Positions 1 through 5,363 of a stretch of 5,363 nucleotides of DNA are shown piece by piece. Location: the NCBI GenBank assembly GCA_021735115.1, contig JAIPHQ010000059.1, forward strand, positions 1 through 5,363. The letters are read 5' to 3'. Origin of the DNA: Candidatus Omnitrophota bacterium (lineage in GTDB: Bacteria > Omnitrophota > Koll11 > Duberdicusellales > 4484-171). The translations under genes were made by a program, and so were the position numbers. The first letter of the stretch is position 1. Every line of letters starts with the position of its first letter. Under the pieces are notes generated by a model. It was not told the origin of the DNA and ran no database searches. It saw only the letters and a list, made by a program, of their open reading frames with translations.

Positions 1-930
1 CTGCATTAATTTCACAGTAGTTTCATCTAAATTTACGTAATCTAAACTTTTGAATTTATATTTTAGAATTTCTGATAACTGGTATGAAAAAGAAGAACCA
101 ATAAACAATATATCCTTTGGCTCCTCTAGCGCCGACAAAGTAGTATGAATAAATTTTTCATCCCAAGGTAGGTCTTCAGATGAGCCAACTAAAGAACCGT
201 TTACATAAAAAGAATTAACTTTATTTTTTTGAGTTTTAATGATCGGCCCATAAGGAGTTCCTTTATAAAATTCAATTTTAGCTCCCGTAAATTCCGACTC
301 AATCAACTTTTTAAAGTTTTGCGTTGCAAAAAAAGTTAAAATTATTATAAAAATAATAAAAATTATTTTTTTCTTTAATCTGGTTGGAGTAAAAAAATAA
401 AAAATAAACGGTAAAACTAAAAAACCAAATGGGTTACGATAACTAGCTAAAAAAAAGGTAAAAACAATCCCACCAACAAAAAAACCTAATGCTTCCCAGC
501 CAAAAAATTTAGCAAAGGTAGAAAAAGAATAGATATTTTGATCAAGATAGTTCCGAGAAAACAAGGAAAAGGAGTAACCGATTAAAAAACCTATAGCACC
601 AAAAAAAATAAACGCAGAAGCTGCAATAAAACCAAAACTAGCCATCTCATAATAATTCAACCCAACCATTCTTTTTATCGAATGAATTAAGGTAACAGTC
701 ATATAAAAAATTAATGAATACAAAAAAGGGAGGTACCCCAATCTCAAAAATCTTATTTTTCGGCCAGCTAAACTGCCTAAAGAACAAAAAATAATCCATA
801 CCCCTATTGCCACAACTAAAGAAAGTTCATTTTTGGCAATAGAAAAAGTAAACTCCCGCAATAAAACTAATTGATAAATAGAACCTGTTAAGCCTAAGAT
901 TATAAAAATTGCCATAGACAATATAGTCAC
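1..930 (-). CDS. Membrane-anchored spermidine-synthase-like protein, 3' end outside window (partial)
   Basis: An open frame of 310 codons reads without a stop from about 930 to the left edge, so the C-terminus is missing. The first ~205 residues are very hydrophobic, with about seven membrane segments (near residues 2-23, 35-56, 67-86, 96-122, 140-162, 166-180, 188-204). The stretch YQLVLLREF followed by NEL and a GS-rich second helix is typical of membrane-fused spermidine synthase homologues. From ~205 a soluble part begins: an N-terminal beta region (YGPIIKTQ, FYVNGSLVGS, DEKFIH), then the first Rossmann strand ILFIGSSFSYQLSEILKY and YVNLDE. True spermidine synthases have GGGDG and ExD at these two places; both are changed here, so aminopropyl transfer is doubtful. 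Start choice: GTG at 930 sits at the predicted transcription start; ATG at 915, same frame, is the alternative. Neither has a Shine-Dalgarno. Family call fairly sure, activity unknown. Confidence 0.75.
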   Translation of the reverse strand, partial: MTILSMAIFIILGLTGSIYQLVLLREFTFSIAKNELSLVVAIGVWIIFCSLGSLAGRKIRFLRLGYLPFLYSLIFYMTVTLIHSIKRMVGLNYYEMASFGFIAASAFIFFGAIGFLIGYSFSLFSRNYLDQNIYSFSTFAKFFGWEALGFFVGGIVFTFFLASYRNPFGFLVLPFIFYFFTPTRLKKKIIFIIFIIILTFFATQNFKKLIESEFTGAKIEFYKGTPYGPIIKTQKNKVNSFYVNGSLVGSSEDLPWDEKFIHTTLSALEEPKDILFIGSSFSYQLSEILKYKFKSLDYVNLDETTVKLMQ

Positions 931-951
931 ATTTTGATTATAATAACTTAA
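915..951. promoter_or_regulatory. Divergent promoter with a shared palindromic -10 (leaderless starts)
   Basis: The palindrome ATTATAAT at 937-944 contains TATAAT on the plus strand (939-944) and on the minus strand (942-937). Counting the last T as -7, +1 falls on the A of the plus-strand ATG at 951 and on the G of the minus-strand GTG at 930. For the plus direction a -35-like TAGACA lies at 915-920 with an 18-bp spacer; no good -35 is visible for the minus direction. Neither gene has a Shine-Dalgarno, which fits leaderless or nearly leaderless mRNAs. AT-rich DNA makes chance TATAAT matches common, so the exact double spacing is the main support. Confidence 0.5.
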
Positions 952-1583
952 TGATTCATAATATTTACTATTTATTTATTAGCGGAATTATTTTAGGATC
1001 TGGGCCTTGCCTTAGTTTTTGTGCTCCACTACTTACTGGTTACTCAGTAATCTATAACAGAGACATTAAAAATTCTTCACTTTCTTATTTAATCTTTTCA
1101 ATTTGTAAAATTATAAGCTATATGATCTTGGCAGTAGTTTGGGTAAAAATTATAAATTTATTTTCTTTTTCTCTGCTTTCAAAATATTCTTTATTTATTT
1201 ATAAAATATTAGCTATCTTTATTATCTTAATTGGAATAGCCACTCTTTTTTACAAAAAAGATAACCCAAATCGAATCTGTCAAATAATTCATAAAAAAAA
1301 TATTAAAAATATTGCTATTATGGGTTTTTTAGTTGGTTTCTCACCCTGTCTACCTCTTTTTGGAATCTTAAATTATATTGCAATTATATCTAATAACCCA
1401 GCTCAGACAGCTATTTATTCAATAATATTTGGCATAGGTACAACTATATCACCTCTTTTATTAATAATTGTATTTACGGCAAAAATTTCAGAAATATTTT
1501 CAAAAAACAAAAAAATAAATAAAATTATAAAAATTATTGGCGGATTAACCTTAATTATTTTGGGCCTGATAGTTATTCTTTAA
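951..1583 (+). CDS. DsbD/CcdA/SafE-like six-helix membrane protein
   Basis: A 210-residue integral membrane protein with about six helices (near 5-29, 45-70, 84-101, 121-148, 152-178, 191-210). Helix 1 carries GSGPCLSFCAPLL (Cys20, Cys24) and helix 4 carries GFSPCLPLFG (Cys133). A Cys-Pro motif in helices 1 and 4, with two repeated three-helix halves, is the hallmark of the cytochrome c biogenesis/DsbD transmembrane family and the related SafE group. Family members pass reducing equivalents from cytoplasmic thioredoxin across the membrane, so a thiol-redox role is likely. A metal or arsenical exporter of related build cannot be excluded, because the CxxxC in helix 1 is not standard DsbD. ATG at 951 is the only good start: a stop in frame lies at 924-926 and no other start codon follows it. 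There is no Shine-Dalgarno. The last 11 bp overlap the convergent MEMO-AMMECR1 gene. Confidence 0.72.
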   Translation: MIHNIYYLFISGIILGSGPCLSFCAPLLTGYSVIYNRDIKNSSLSYLIFSICKIISYMILAVVWVKIINLFSFSLLSKYSLFIYKILAIFIILIGIATLFYKKDNPNRICQIIHKKNIKNIAIMGFLVGFSPCLPLFGILNYIAIISNNPAQTAIYSIIFGIGTTISPLLLIIVFTAKISEIFSKNKKINKIIKIIGGLTLIILGLIVIL

Positions 1584-3030
1584 ATACCTCTGCACTAAAT
1601 ATAAAAATATCACAGCCACCTGTCTTCCAACAAGCTGGTTCAAGACCGGCTTTATGAACACAAAGGTTGTTCATAAACTCATTCTTATTCCAACCAGTTT
1701 CATCTGCAACTTGAGGCAAAAATACTCCCGACCGAAATCCTTTTTTAACTAATACTCCATGTTTACCTAAAATAATTTTATCAGGATTATCAATTTTTTC
1801 TAAAGGTGATAAAACTGAGATCTCTATATCAATATTATCTAACTCAGATTCAACTACCGGAGGAAACCTAGGATCTTGGGTTGAAGCTGCAATTGCCATA
1901 TCTCTTGCCCCCAAATAAAGAGGGTTTTTAGCTATAATGCTACCGATACAGCCACGTAAACTACTATTTTTATGTAAAGTAACAAATACCCCCATATCTT
2001 TTTTTAATTCACTATCTTTAACTTCAGGTTGATACTTGGTGCCTTCTTTGATGTATTGATTTAATGTTTTACGCACAATTTGAATAAGTTTATTTTTTTG
2101 ATCTTTTGTTAAGAGTTCATCCATGGCATTTAACCCCTTTCTTTTACTTTTTTTTAAAAATACTGCACTTAAATAACCAACTGCTTTTTCGCTTCCCTTT
2201 ATAATTGCAGCTGAATTAGAACGCGATAGAATCACTGCTTCTTCAGCCCCAAGCTTTTCTGAAGCAATCATAGTTGCAACCACAGCAGCCGTTCCACACA
2301 TTTTATTTTTGTTTATACATTGATTATACAATCTTTTTGGATCAAATTCTTGAATTAATCGAGCAGTGTCTCTGTCAACTATGTCTACCTGCTCTGGCGA
2401 TAAATAATGACAAAGATCTGTACTGGCAACTATAACAAAATTATCTTCTTTTTTTAAGATTTCATATAAAGCTTCACCCAATATTTGAGAATTTTCCCAA
2501 CTTTGATTTCCAATTGCAATTAAAACAATCTCAGGGCTTCCCAAACTTACTTGAATAAAAGGAATTATCATTTCTACAGAGTTTTCTTTGTAGAATGGGC
2601 CGGAATCATAGTCTATTTTTGGATGAAAATTAACCAATTCATCTGATATAGTTTCGTCTATAGTTAAAACTCCTAATGGTGTTTTGTAGCTAGATTTTTT
2701 TAAAATTGCTATTCTGTCATAGTTAAGCCGATGAGAAAAACCTACCACTATAACTTTATTAATTTTTTTGTTAGTTAATGCTTTAAAACCAGAAGCAGCA
2801 ATTTTTCCTGAATATCTAATGCCGGCATGAGGAGAAATGATTCCAATAATTTTTCCTGTAGGAATATCAATATCGATTTGATAAAGATAATTTTTAATTA
2901 AAGAACTTATTTGCTCTGGATTGTTGGGATACCAAGAACCTGCTAAATCGGCTTGTTTAAAATCATTAGCAAAAAGATTAAAACTAATAACTAGTGTAAA
3001 AATAACAGATAAAATACTTAACTTATTCAT
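1573..3030 (-). CDS. amrB-amrA: Exported MEMO1-AMMECR1 fusion (AmmeMemoRadiSam system proteins B and A)
   Basis: A 485-residue fusion. Residues 1-21 look like a Sec signal peptide: MNK, a hydrophobic core, and a Leu-Phe-Ala end before NDF. A MEMO domain (~27-292) follows directly, with AGSWYP, SPHAG (His68), GFSHR (His100), STDLCHY (Asp205, His208) and MCG (Cys245). These match the metal-site and cysteine positions known from human MEMO1. An AMMECR1 domain (~303-485) has LRGCIG (Cys361), DPRFPP, IEISVLSPL and LPQVA. Both domains look intact. These proteins co-occur with a radical-SAM protein in the AmmeMemoRadiSam system; its reaction is not established and no such gene is in the window. A TTG start at 3054 would add eight residues, but ATG at 3030 begins the signal peptide and lies 1 nt after the upstream stop. 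A GGAG about 18 nt upstream is too far to be ideal, so translational coupling is likely. Last gene of the operon. Confidence 0.88.
   Translation of the reverse strand: MNKLSILSVIFTLVISFNLFANDFKQADLAGSWYPNNPEQISSLIKNYLYQIDIDIPTGKIIGIISPHAGIRYSGKIAASGFKALTNKKINKVIVVGFSHRLNYDRIAILKKSSYKTPLGVLTIDETISDELVNFHPKIDYDSGPFYKENSVEMIIPFIQVSLGSPEIVLIAIGNQSWENSQILGEALYEILKKEDNFVIVASTDLCHYLSPEQVDIVDRDTARLIQEFDPKRLYNQCINKNKMCGTAAVVATMIASEKLGAEEAVILSRSNSAAIIKGSEKAVGYLSAVFLKKSKRKGLNAMDELLTKDQKNKLIQIVRKTLNQYIKEGTKYQPEVKDSELKKDMGVFVTLHKNSSLRGCIGSIIAKNPLYLGARDMAIAASTQDPRFPPVVESELDNIDIEISVLSPLEKIDNPDKIILGKHGVLVKKGFRSGVFLPQVADETGWNKNEFMNNLCVHKAGLEPACWKTGGCDIFIFSAEVFKE
1632..1677. repeat. Two tandem hairpins inside the AMMECR1 coding region
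   Basis: First stem: AAGCTGGT at 1632-1639 pairs with ACCGGCTT at 1645-1652 (one G-U wobble as RNA) around a 5-nt loop. Second stem: TTTATGAACA at 1651-1660 and TGTTCATAAA at 1668-1677 form a perfect 10-bp inverted repeat around a 7-nt loop. The two share bases 1651-1652, so as RNA they would compete at the base. They lie 48-94 nt beyond the stop of the plus-strand membrane gene, so they could slow or end its transcript. The following bases are only moderately T-rich (CTCATTCTTATT), so a classic terminator is not supported. Confidence 0.4.
2122..2140 (-). promoter_or_regulatory. Possible internal ribosome binding site and ATG before the AMMECR1 domain
   Basis: On the minus strand AAAGGGG (2140-2134) lies 9 nt before an in-frame ATG at 2124-2122, exactly where the AMMECR1 domain starts (MDELLTKDQK). 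Use of this site would make a stand-alone AMMECR1 of 183 residues without the signal peptide. It may also be a remnant from a time when the two genes were separate. Purine-rich runs are common here, so this is tentative. Confidence 0.25.
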
Positions 3031-3031
3031 C

Positions 3032-3286
3032 TTAAAAAAATAAAGATTCTCCAATAGCTATATCGGTAGGCACAATATATTTAATCCATAAACTAATACT
3101 TTCATCCTCACCAGCTCTAGGTATACGCGTACCATTTTTTTCTATCTTTATCACTGCACATTTTTTTCCTTTATAGGTTTTTCCTACATCCCCTTCTAAA
3201 ACATTTCCAGACTTTACCTTACCAACTATAAGAACTGCTGAACCACCCATATTCTTAAAATTGTCAATTTCTAGCTCACCTGCCAT
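3032..3286 (-). CDS. Small EF-Tu domain-2-like beta-barrel protein
   Basis: An 84-residue soluble protein without a signal peptide. From residue ~14 it reads like domain 2 of translational GTPases: GGSAVLIVGKVKSGNVLEGD resembles the G-x-V-x-x-G-x-V-x-x-G-x-x-x-x-G-D pattern. Later come a strand with KKCAVIKIE, then PRAGEDESISLWIKYI and DIAIGESLFF, which correspond to the AGD...GLLLRGI...DI.RG segment. There is no GTPase domain, P-loop or domain 3, so this is the barrel alone. Stand-alone barrels of this type occur in bacteria and are sometimes misannotated as EF-Tu or IF-2 family GTPases; their role is unknown. A very strong Shine-Dalgarno precedes the ATG, so it may be made in larger amounts than its neighbours. 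The stop lies 1 nt before the MEMO-AMMECR1 start. Family assignment is from pattern only. Confidence 0.65.
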   Translation of the reverse strand: MAGELEIDNFKNMGGSAVLIVGKVKSGNVLEGDVGKTYKGKKCAVIKIEKNGTRIPRAGEDESISLWIKYIVPTDIAIGESLFF

Positions 3287-3290
3287 AAAA

Positions 3291-3298
3291 ACCTCCCT
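3291..3298 (-). promoter_or_regulatory. Strong Shine-Dalgarno for the EF-Tu domain-2-like gene
   Basis: AGGGAGGT read on the minus strand, 4-5 nt before the ATG at 3286. It overlaps the TAG stop of the ATP-grasp gene by two bases. It is by far the best ribosome binding site in the window and fixes the start of the small gene. Confidence 0.85.
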
Positions 3299-4304
3299 AA
3301 CGTTTTATTGCAAAATCAATTATTTTTTCGATTAAATTTTTATATTGAATTCCACCCTTTTTAGCAGATTCTGCCAACTCATCATCAGGATCTAGAGACG
3401 GGTTAGCATTAGCCTCAAGGATGTAAATTTTACCTTCTTGTGTCACCCTAATATCAAAACGTGCATAACTTTTCATATTTAAAACCCGATAAGCTCTTTT
3501 GCAAACCCTTTCGATTTCTTTTTTTAATTCAGAAGTAAGATTGTTAGCAAAAACATTTTTTAACTGCCAGCGCTTGCGGTATTCATAATCCCACTTAGCT
3601 TTATATGTAGCAATTTTTGGTTCGTCATCCGGTATTTTTCCAAAAGTTAACTCCCGCAAGGGTAAAACTTGTAAGCGGTATGCTCCTAAAACACTTACAT
3701 AAAATTCTCTACCTTCAATATATTCTTCTGCTATAGCATCATCACCAATGCTCTCATGGATAAACTTAACTCTTTCAACTAAAGATTCTTCCGAATCAAC
3801 AATTGAAGCCTGAGAAAGGCCACGCGAAGCTTCATCACTTAAGGGTTTTACGATTAAAGGAGTATTTAGGCGCTTAGGAAGCCAGATTTTTCTTCTGCGG
3901 TAAAAAGTATAAAATTGGGGTACCTTAATTTTATGAAAATTTAAAATAGTTTTGGTTAGGCCCTTATCGCAACAAACCAATAAACTTCTCGGAGACGCAC
4001 CGGTATAAGGAATTTGGAGCATCTCTAAGATTGAGGCTACATTTTTATCAAGATGGGATTTTTGATCAAAAACTTCAACTAAATTAAAAATAATATCCGG
4101 CTTAAAATCTATCACTTCTTCTAACAAGAGGCTAATATCATTATACAACCCCAACATCCTAACTTCATAGCCGCAAGAAAGTAAAGCCTTATAAACTTCT
4201 CTTTCTGTATCCCAATCAAAATCAGAAAATTCTTCTTTAAAATCATGGCCCCTTTTAACTAAATAAGGAGAATCAAAAAGTAAGAGTATTTTTTTTGGCT
4301 TCAT
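3297..4304 (-). CDS. ATP-grasp ligase of the D-Ala-D-Ala ligase type
   Basis: A 335-residue cytoplasmic protein with the order of D-alanine-D-alanine ligase family enzymes. An N-terminal Rossmann-like part (KKILLLFDSP, then KPDIIFNLVE at ~68-77) is followed by IPYTGASPRSLLVCCDKGLTK at ~98-118 and the ATP-grasp fold. Visible ATP and Mg residues are Lys114 or so, Lys153 (IVKP), Glu193/Glu194 with Glu197 and Glu200 (AEEYIEGRE), Arg282/Asp284 (ARFD) and Glu297/Asn299 (LEANANPSLDP). The active site therefore looks complete, and the enzyme should form an amide bond through an acyl phosphate. The acceptor is unlikely to be D-Ala by default: context is a peptidase and MEMO-AMMECR1, not cell-wall genes. 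ATP-grasp enzymes beside peptidases are known in peptide-forming gene clusters. ATG at 4304 overlaps the upstream TGA as ATGA; AGG at ~4315 is a modest Shine-Dalgarno, so coupled translation is likely. Confidence 0.85.
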   Translation of the reverse strand: MKPKKILLLFDSPYLVKRGHDFKEEFSDFDWDTEREVYKALLSCGYEVRMLGLYNDISLLLEEVIDFKPDIIFNLVEVFDQKSHLDKNVASILEMLQIPYTGASPRSLLVCCDKGLTKTILNFHKIKVPQFYTFYRRRKIWLPKRLNTPLIVKPLSDEASRGLSQASIVDSEESLVERVKFIHESIGDDAIAEEYIEGREFYVSVLGAYRLQVLPLRELTFGKIPDDEPKIATYKAKWDYEYRKRWQLKNVFANNLTSELKKEIERVCKRAYRVLNMKSYARFDIRVTQEGKIYILEANANPSLDPDDELAESAKKGGIQYKNLIEKIIDFAIKR

Positions 4305-5332
4305 TTTCTGAACCTGCCCGTATGGAGATAATTCATTATCAAAGTTGTTATATATATCGATATCCCTGTTAAAATTGTATCTTCAGCTCCATCAACTACT
4401 AATTTTAATTCCTTAACCCTTTTGCTTATTGTACTTATAAGATCTGAAATAATATATTTTTTTTCTCCCGTCCAAAAAGCAGTTGAGTTTAAAATATCTT
4501 TCTTATATCTTTTAATAAAATTTGCTGCTGATTCAAGGCTTTCTTTTTTCTTTTGACAATTATCTTCCTTTAGGAATATTTTTTTCAAATTAGCATCATG
4601 AAAATCAGGAAAATCCTCAGCATAGTAATGTTTCTTTTTTTTGTAAAAGTTTTTTAATTTAATCCTCATATTTGAATGCTGCCAATACTTGTTACCTCTT
4701 TTAACTAAAGGTTCTTTATCTTTAATCTCATTCATTGTTTCATCAAGATATAATAGTTTATCCAACGCTTTCCAACCTTTATATTTTTTTCTCCAATTCA
4801 GGCCTGGCGTCAACCAAACTGCAAAAGTTTCCGCAAAATCTTCATCAGGGTGATACTGAGCATAATAATCTTCTAGATGCCTGACAAAACTTTTACTGTA
4901 GGGACGAAATCGATAGGTATCAGGGTAAACCTGTCCAAAATTACCAAAAATTTTTCTCCATTTCTTTCTCCGGTATAACTTATAAGCATAATTTATTGCA
5001 TGGCCAGTCTCATGACGCAGTAACTTCATACACCAATGTCGATTGCTGCCCTCGGCCTCAATCATCATTTTTTTCTCTAATTTTACCAAGCGTCGATGAG
5101 CTAAAAAGAAAGGTATACCAATAATAGGTTCCTTATCAGGAGCTAACCATTCATCAGCTAAATAACAAGCCGGCTTAAATCTTATCTTTTTTTTATCTAA
5201 TTCTTGATATAACTGTTTGATGCAATCCTCTAGCCAACTATCTTCTATTTTAACTGGTAGATCACAAATCTTTAAATCGAGCAATTCTGACTCACTTATT
5301 TTAGCAATATCAATATTTTTAATTTTTCCCAT
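4301..5332 (-). CDS. Putative zinc-binding metallopeptidase
   Basis: A 343-residue protein without signal peptide or clear membrane segment. The zinc motif HETGH lies at 107-111, and HPDEDFAETFAVWLTP at 161-176 should supply the third ligand (Glu164 or Glu168). The surrounding EWLAPDKEPIIGIPFFLAHR, YPDTYRFRPYS and FVRHLEDYYAQYHPDEDFAE match the putative zinc-binding metallopeptidase family (Pfam Peptidase_Mx type) that I recall beside D-Ala-D-Ala ligase-like genes. The C-terminal ~110 residues are lysine-rich then helical, and no function can be given for them. The substrate is unknown; trimming of the product of the following ATP-grasp enzyme is inferred from coupling. ATG at 5332 has AGGA six nt upstream, a sound start. 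The frame stays open to the window edge (ten more codons without a stop or good start), so a longer N-terminus is possible but unlikely. Confidence 0.8.
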   Translation of the reverse strand: MGKIKNIDIAKISESELLDLKICDLPVKIEDSWLEDCIKQLYQELDKKKIRFKPACYLADEWLAPDKEPIIGIPFFLAHRRLVKLEKKMMIEAEGSNRHWCMKLLRHETGHAINYAYKLYRRKKWRKIFGNFGQVYPDTYRFRPYSKSFVRHLEDYYAQYHPDEDFAETFAVWLTPGLNWRKKYKGWKALDKLLYLDETMNEIKDKEPLVKRGNKYWQHSNMRIKLKNFYKKKKHYYAEDFPDFHDANLKKIFLKEDNCQKKKESLESAANFIKRYKKDILNSTAFWTGEKKYIISDLISTISKRVKELKLVVDGAEDTILTGISIYITTLIMNYLHTGRFRK

Positions 5333-5363
5333 TTTTTTTCCTAGACCAGATAAATATTTTATC

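Larger units (their letters stand above)
1573..5332 (-). other. Four-gene operon: metallopeptidase, ATP-grasp ligase, EF-Tu-D2-like, MEMO-AMMECR1
   Basis: The genes run in one direction with a 4-bp overlap, a 10-nt gap and a 1-nt gap, so there is no room for internal promoters or terminators between them. Cotranscription is close to certain. The promoter probably lies right of the window. No terminator is seen at the 3' end, where the last gene overlaps the convergent membrane gene by 11 bp. Confidence 0.85.

Noticed and set aside
3031..3054. TTG at 3054 as the start of MEMO-AMMECR1
   Set aside because: It adds eight residues ahead of a good signal peptide, overlaps the upstream gene by 23 bp and has no Shine-Dalgarno; ATG at 3030 is better.
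3297..4304. Genuine cell-wall D-alanine-D-alanine ligase (ddl)
   Set aside because: The ATP-grasp residues fit, but there are no mur or fts neighbours and the gene is coupled to a peptidase, so no ddl symbol is given.
4620..4660. A-rich run in the metallopeptidase gene (lysine codons near residues 231-234) as a slippage site
   Set aside because: The frame is intact on both sides and such runs are everywhere in this AT-rich DNA.
5349..5363. Inverted repeat GATAAA-TAT-TTTATC just upstream of the metallopeptidase start, containing a TAAAAT -10-like hexamer
   Set aside because: It is short, AT-rich and cut by the window edge, so neither operator nor promoter can be supported.
1..5363. CRISPR array, tRNA, rRNA, insertion sequence or phage genes
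   Set aside because: No regularly spaced repeats, tRNA-like cloverleaf, transposase or integrase motif was seen; nearly all bases belong to the listed genes.

Overview
The window is AT-rich bacterial DNA (roughly one third G+C by eye) and almost entirely coding. Genes overlap or abut, and the only clear intergenic gap is the ~20 bp between the two divergent genes near 940. TAA, TAG and TGA all end genes here, so the standard bacterial code fits. A lipoprotein-free signal peptide, a DsbD/CcdA-type membrane protein and a membrane-anchored spermidine-synthase-like protein suggest an uncultured bacterium with an envelope of Gram-negative type. The gene set reminds me of Omnitrophota-like candidate phyla, but that is a weak inference.

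Layout. (1) 1-930, minus strand: the first ~310 residues of a multi-pass membrane protein that leads into a spermidine-synthase-like Rossmann domain. It runs off the left edge. (2) 931-950: a tiny divergent intergenic region. Its palindromic ATTATAAT gives a TATAAT box on each strand, and each box sits exactly one -10 spacing from a start codon (GTG at 930, ATG at 951). (3) 951-1583, plus strand: a six-helix membrane protein with paired Cys-Pro motifs, of DsbD/CcdA/SafE type. (4) 1573-5332, minus strand: a compact four-gene operon. In transcription order it holds a putative zinc metallopeptidase, an ATP-grasp ligase of the D-Ala-D-Ala ligase type, a stand-alone EF-Tu domain-2-like beta-barrel protein of 84 residues, and a MEMO1-AMMECR1 fusion carrying a signal peptide. 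The junctions are a 4-bp ATGA overlap, a 10-nt gap filled by a strong Shine-Dalgarno, and a 1-nt gap.

How the genes may work together. An ATP-grasp amide-forming enzyme and a metallopeptidase made from overlapping genes suggest that an amide or peptide bond is made and trimmed. MEMO and AMMECR1 are the B and A components of the AmmeMemoRadiSam system, whose biochemical role is not established. Here they are one polypeptide, apparently exported, and no radical-SAM partner is visible. The neighbouring thiol-redox membrane protein could keep the exported protein's cysteines reduced. The grouping is seen in the sequence; a shared pathway is inference.
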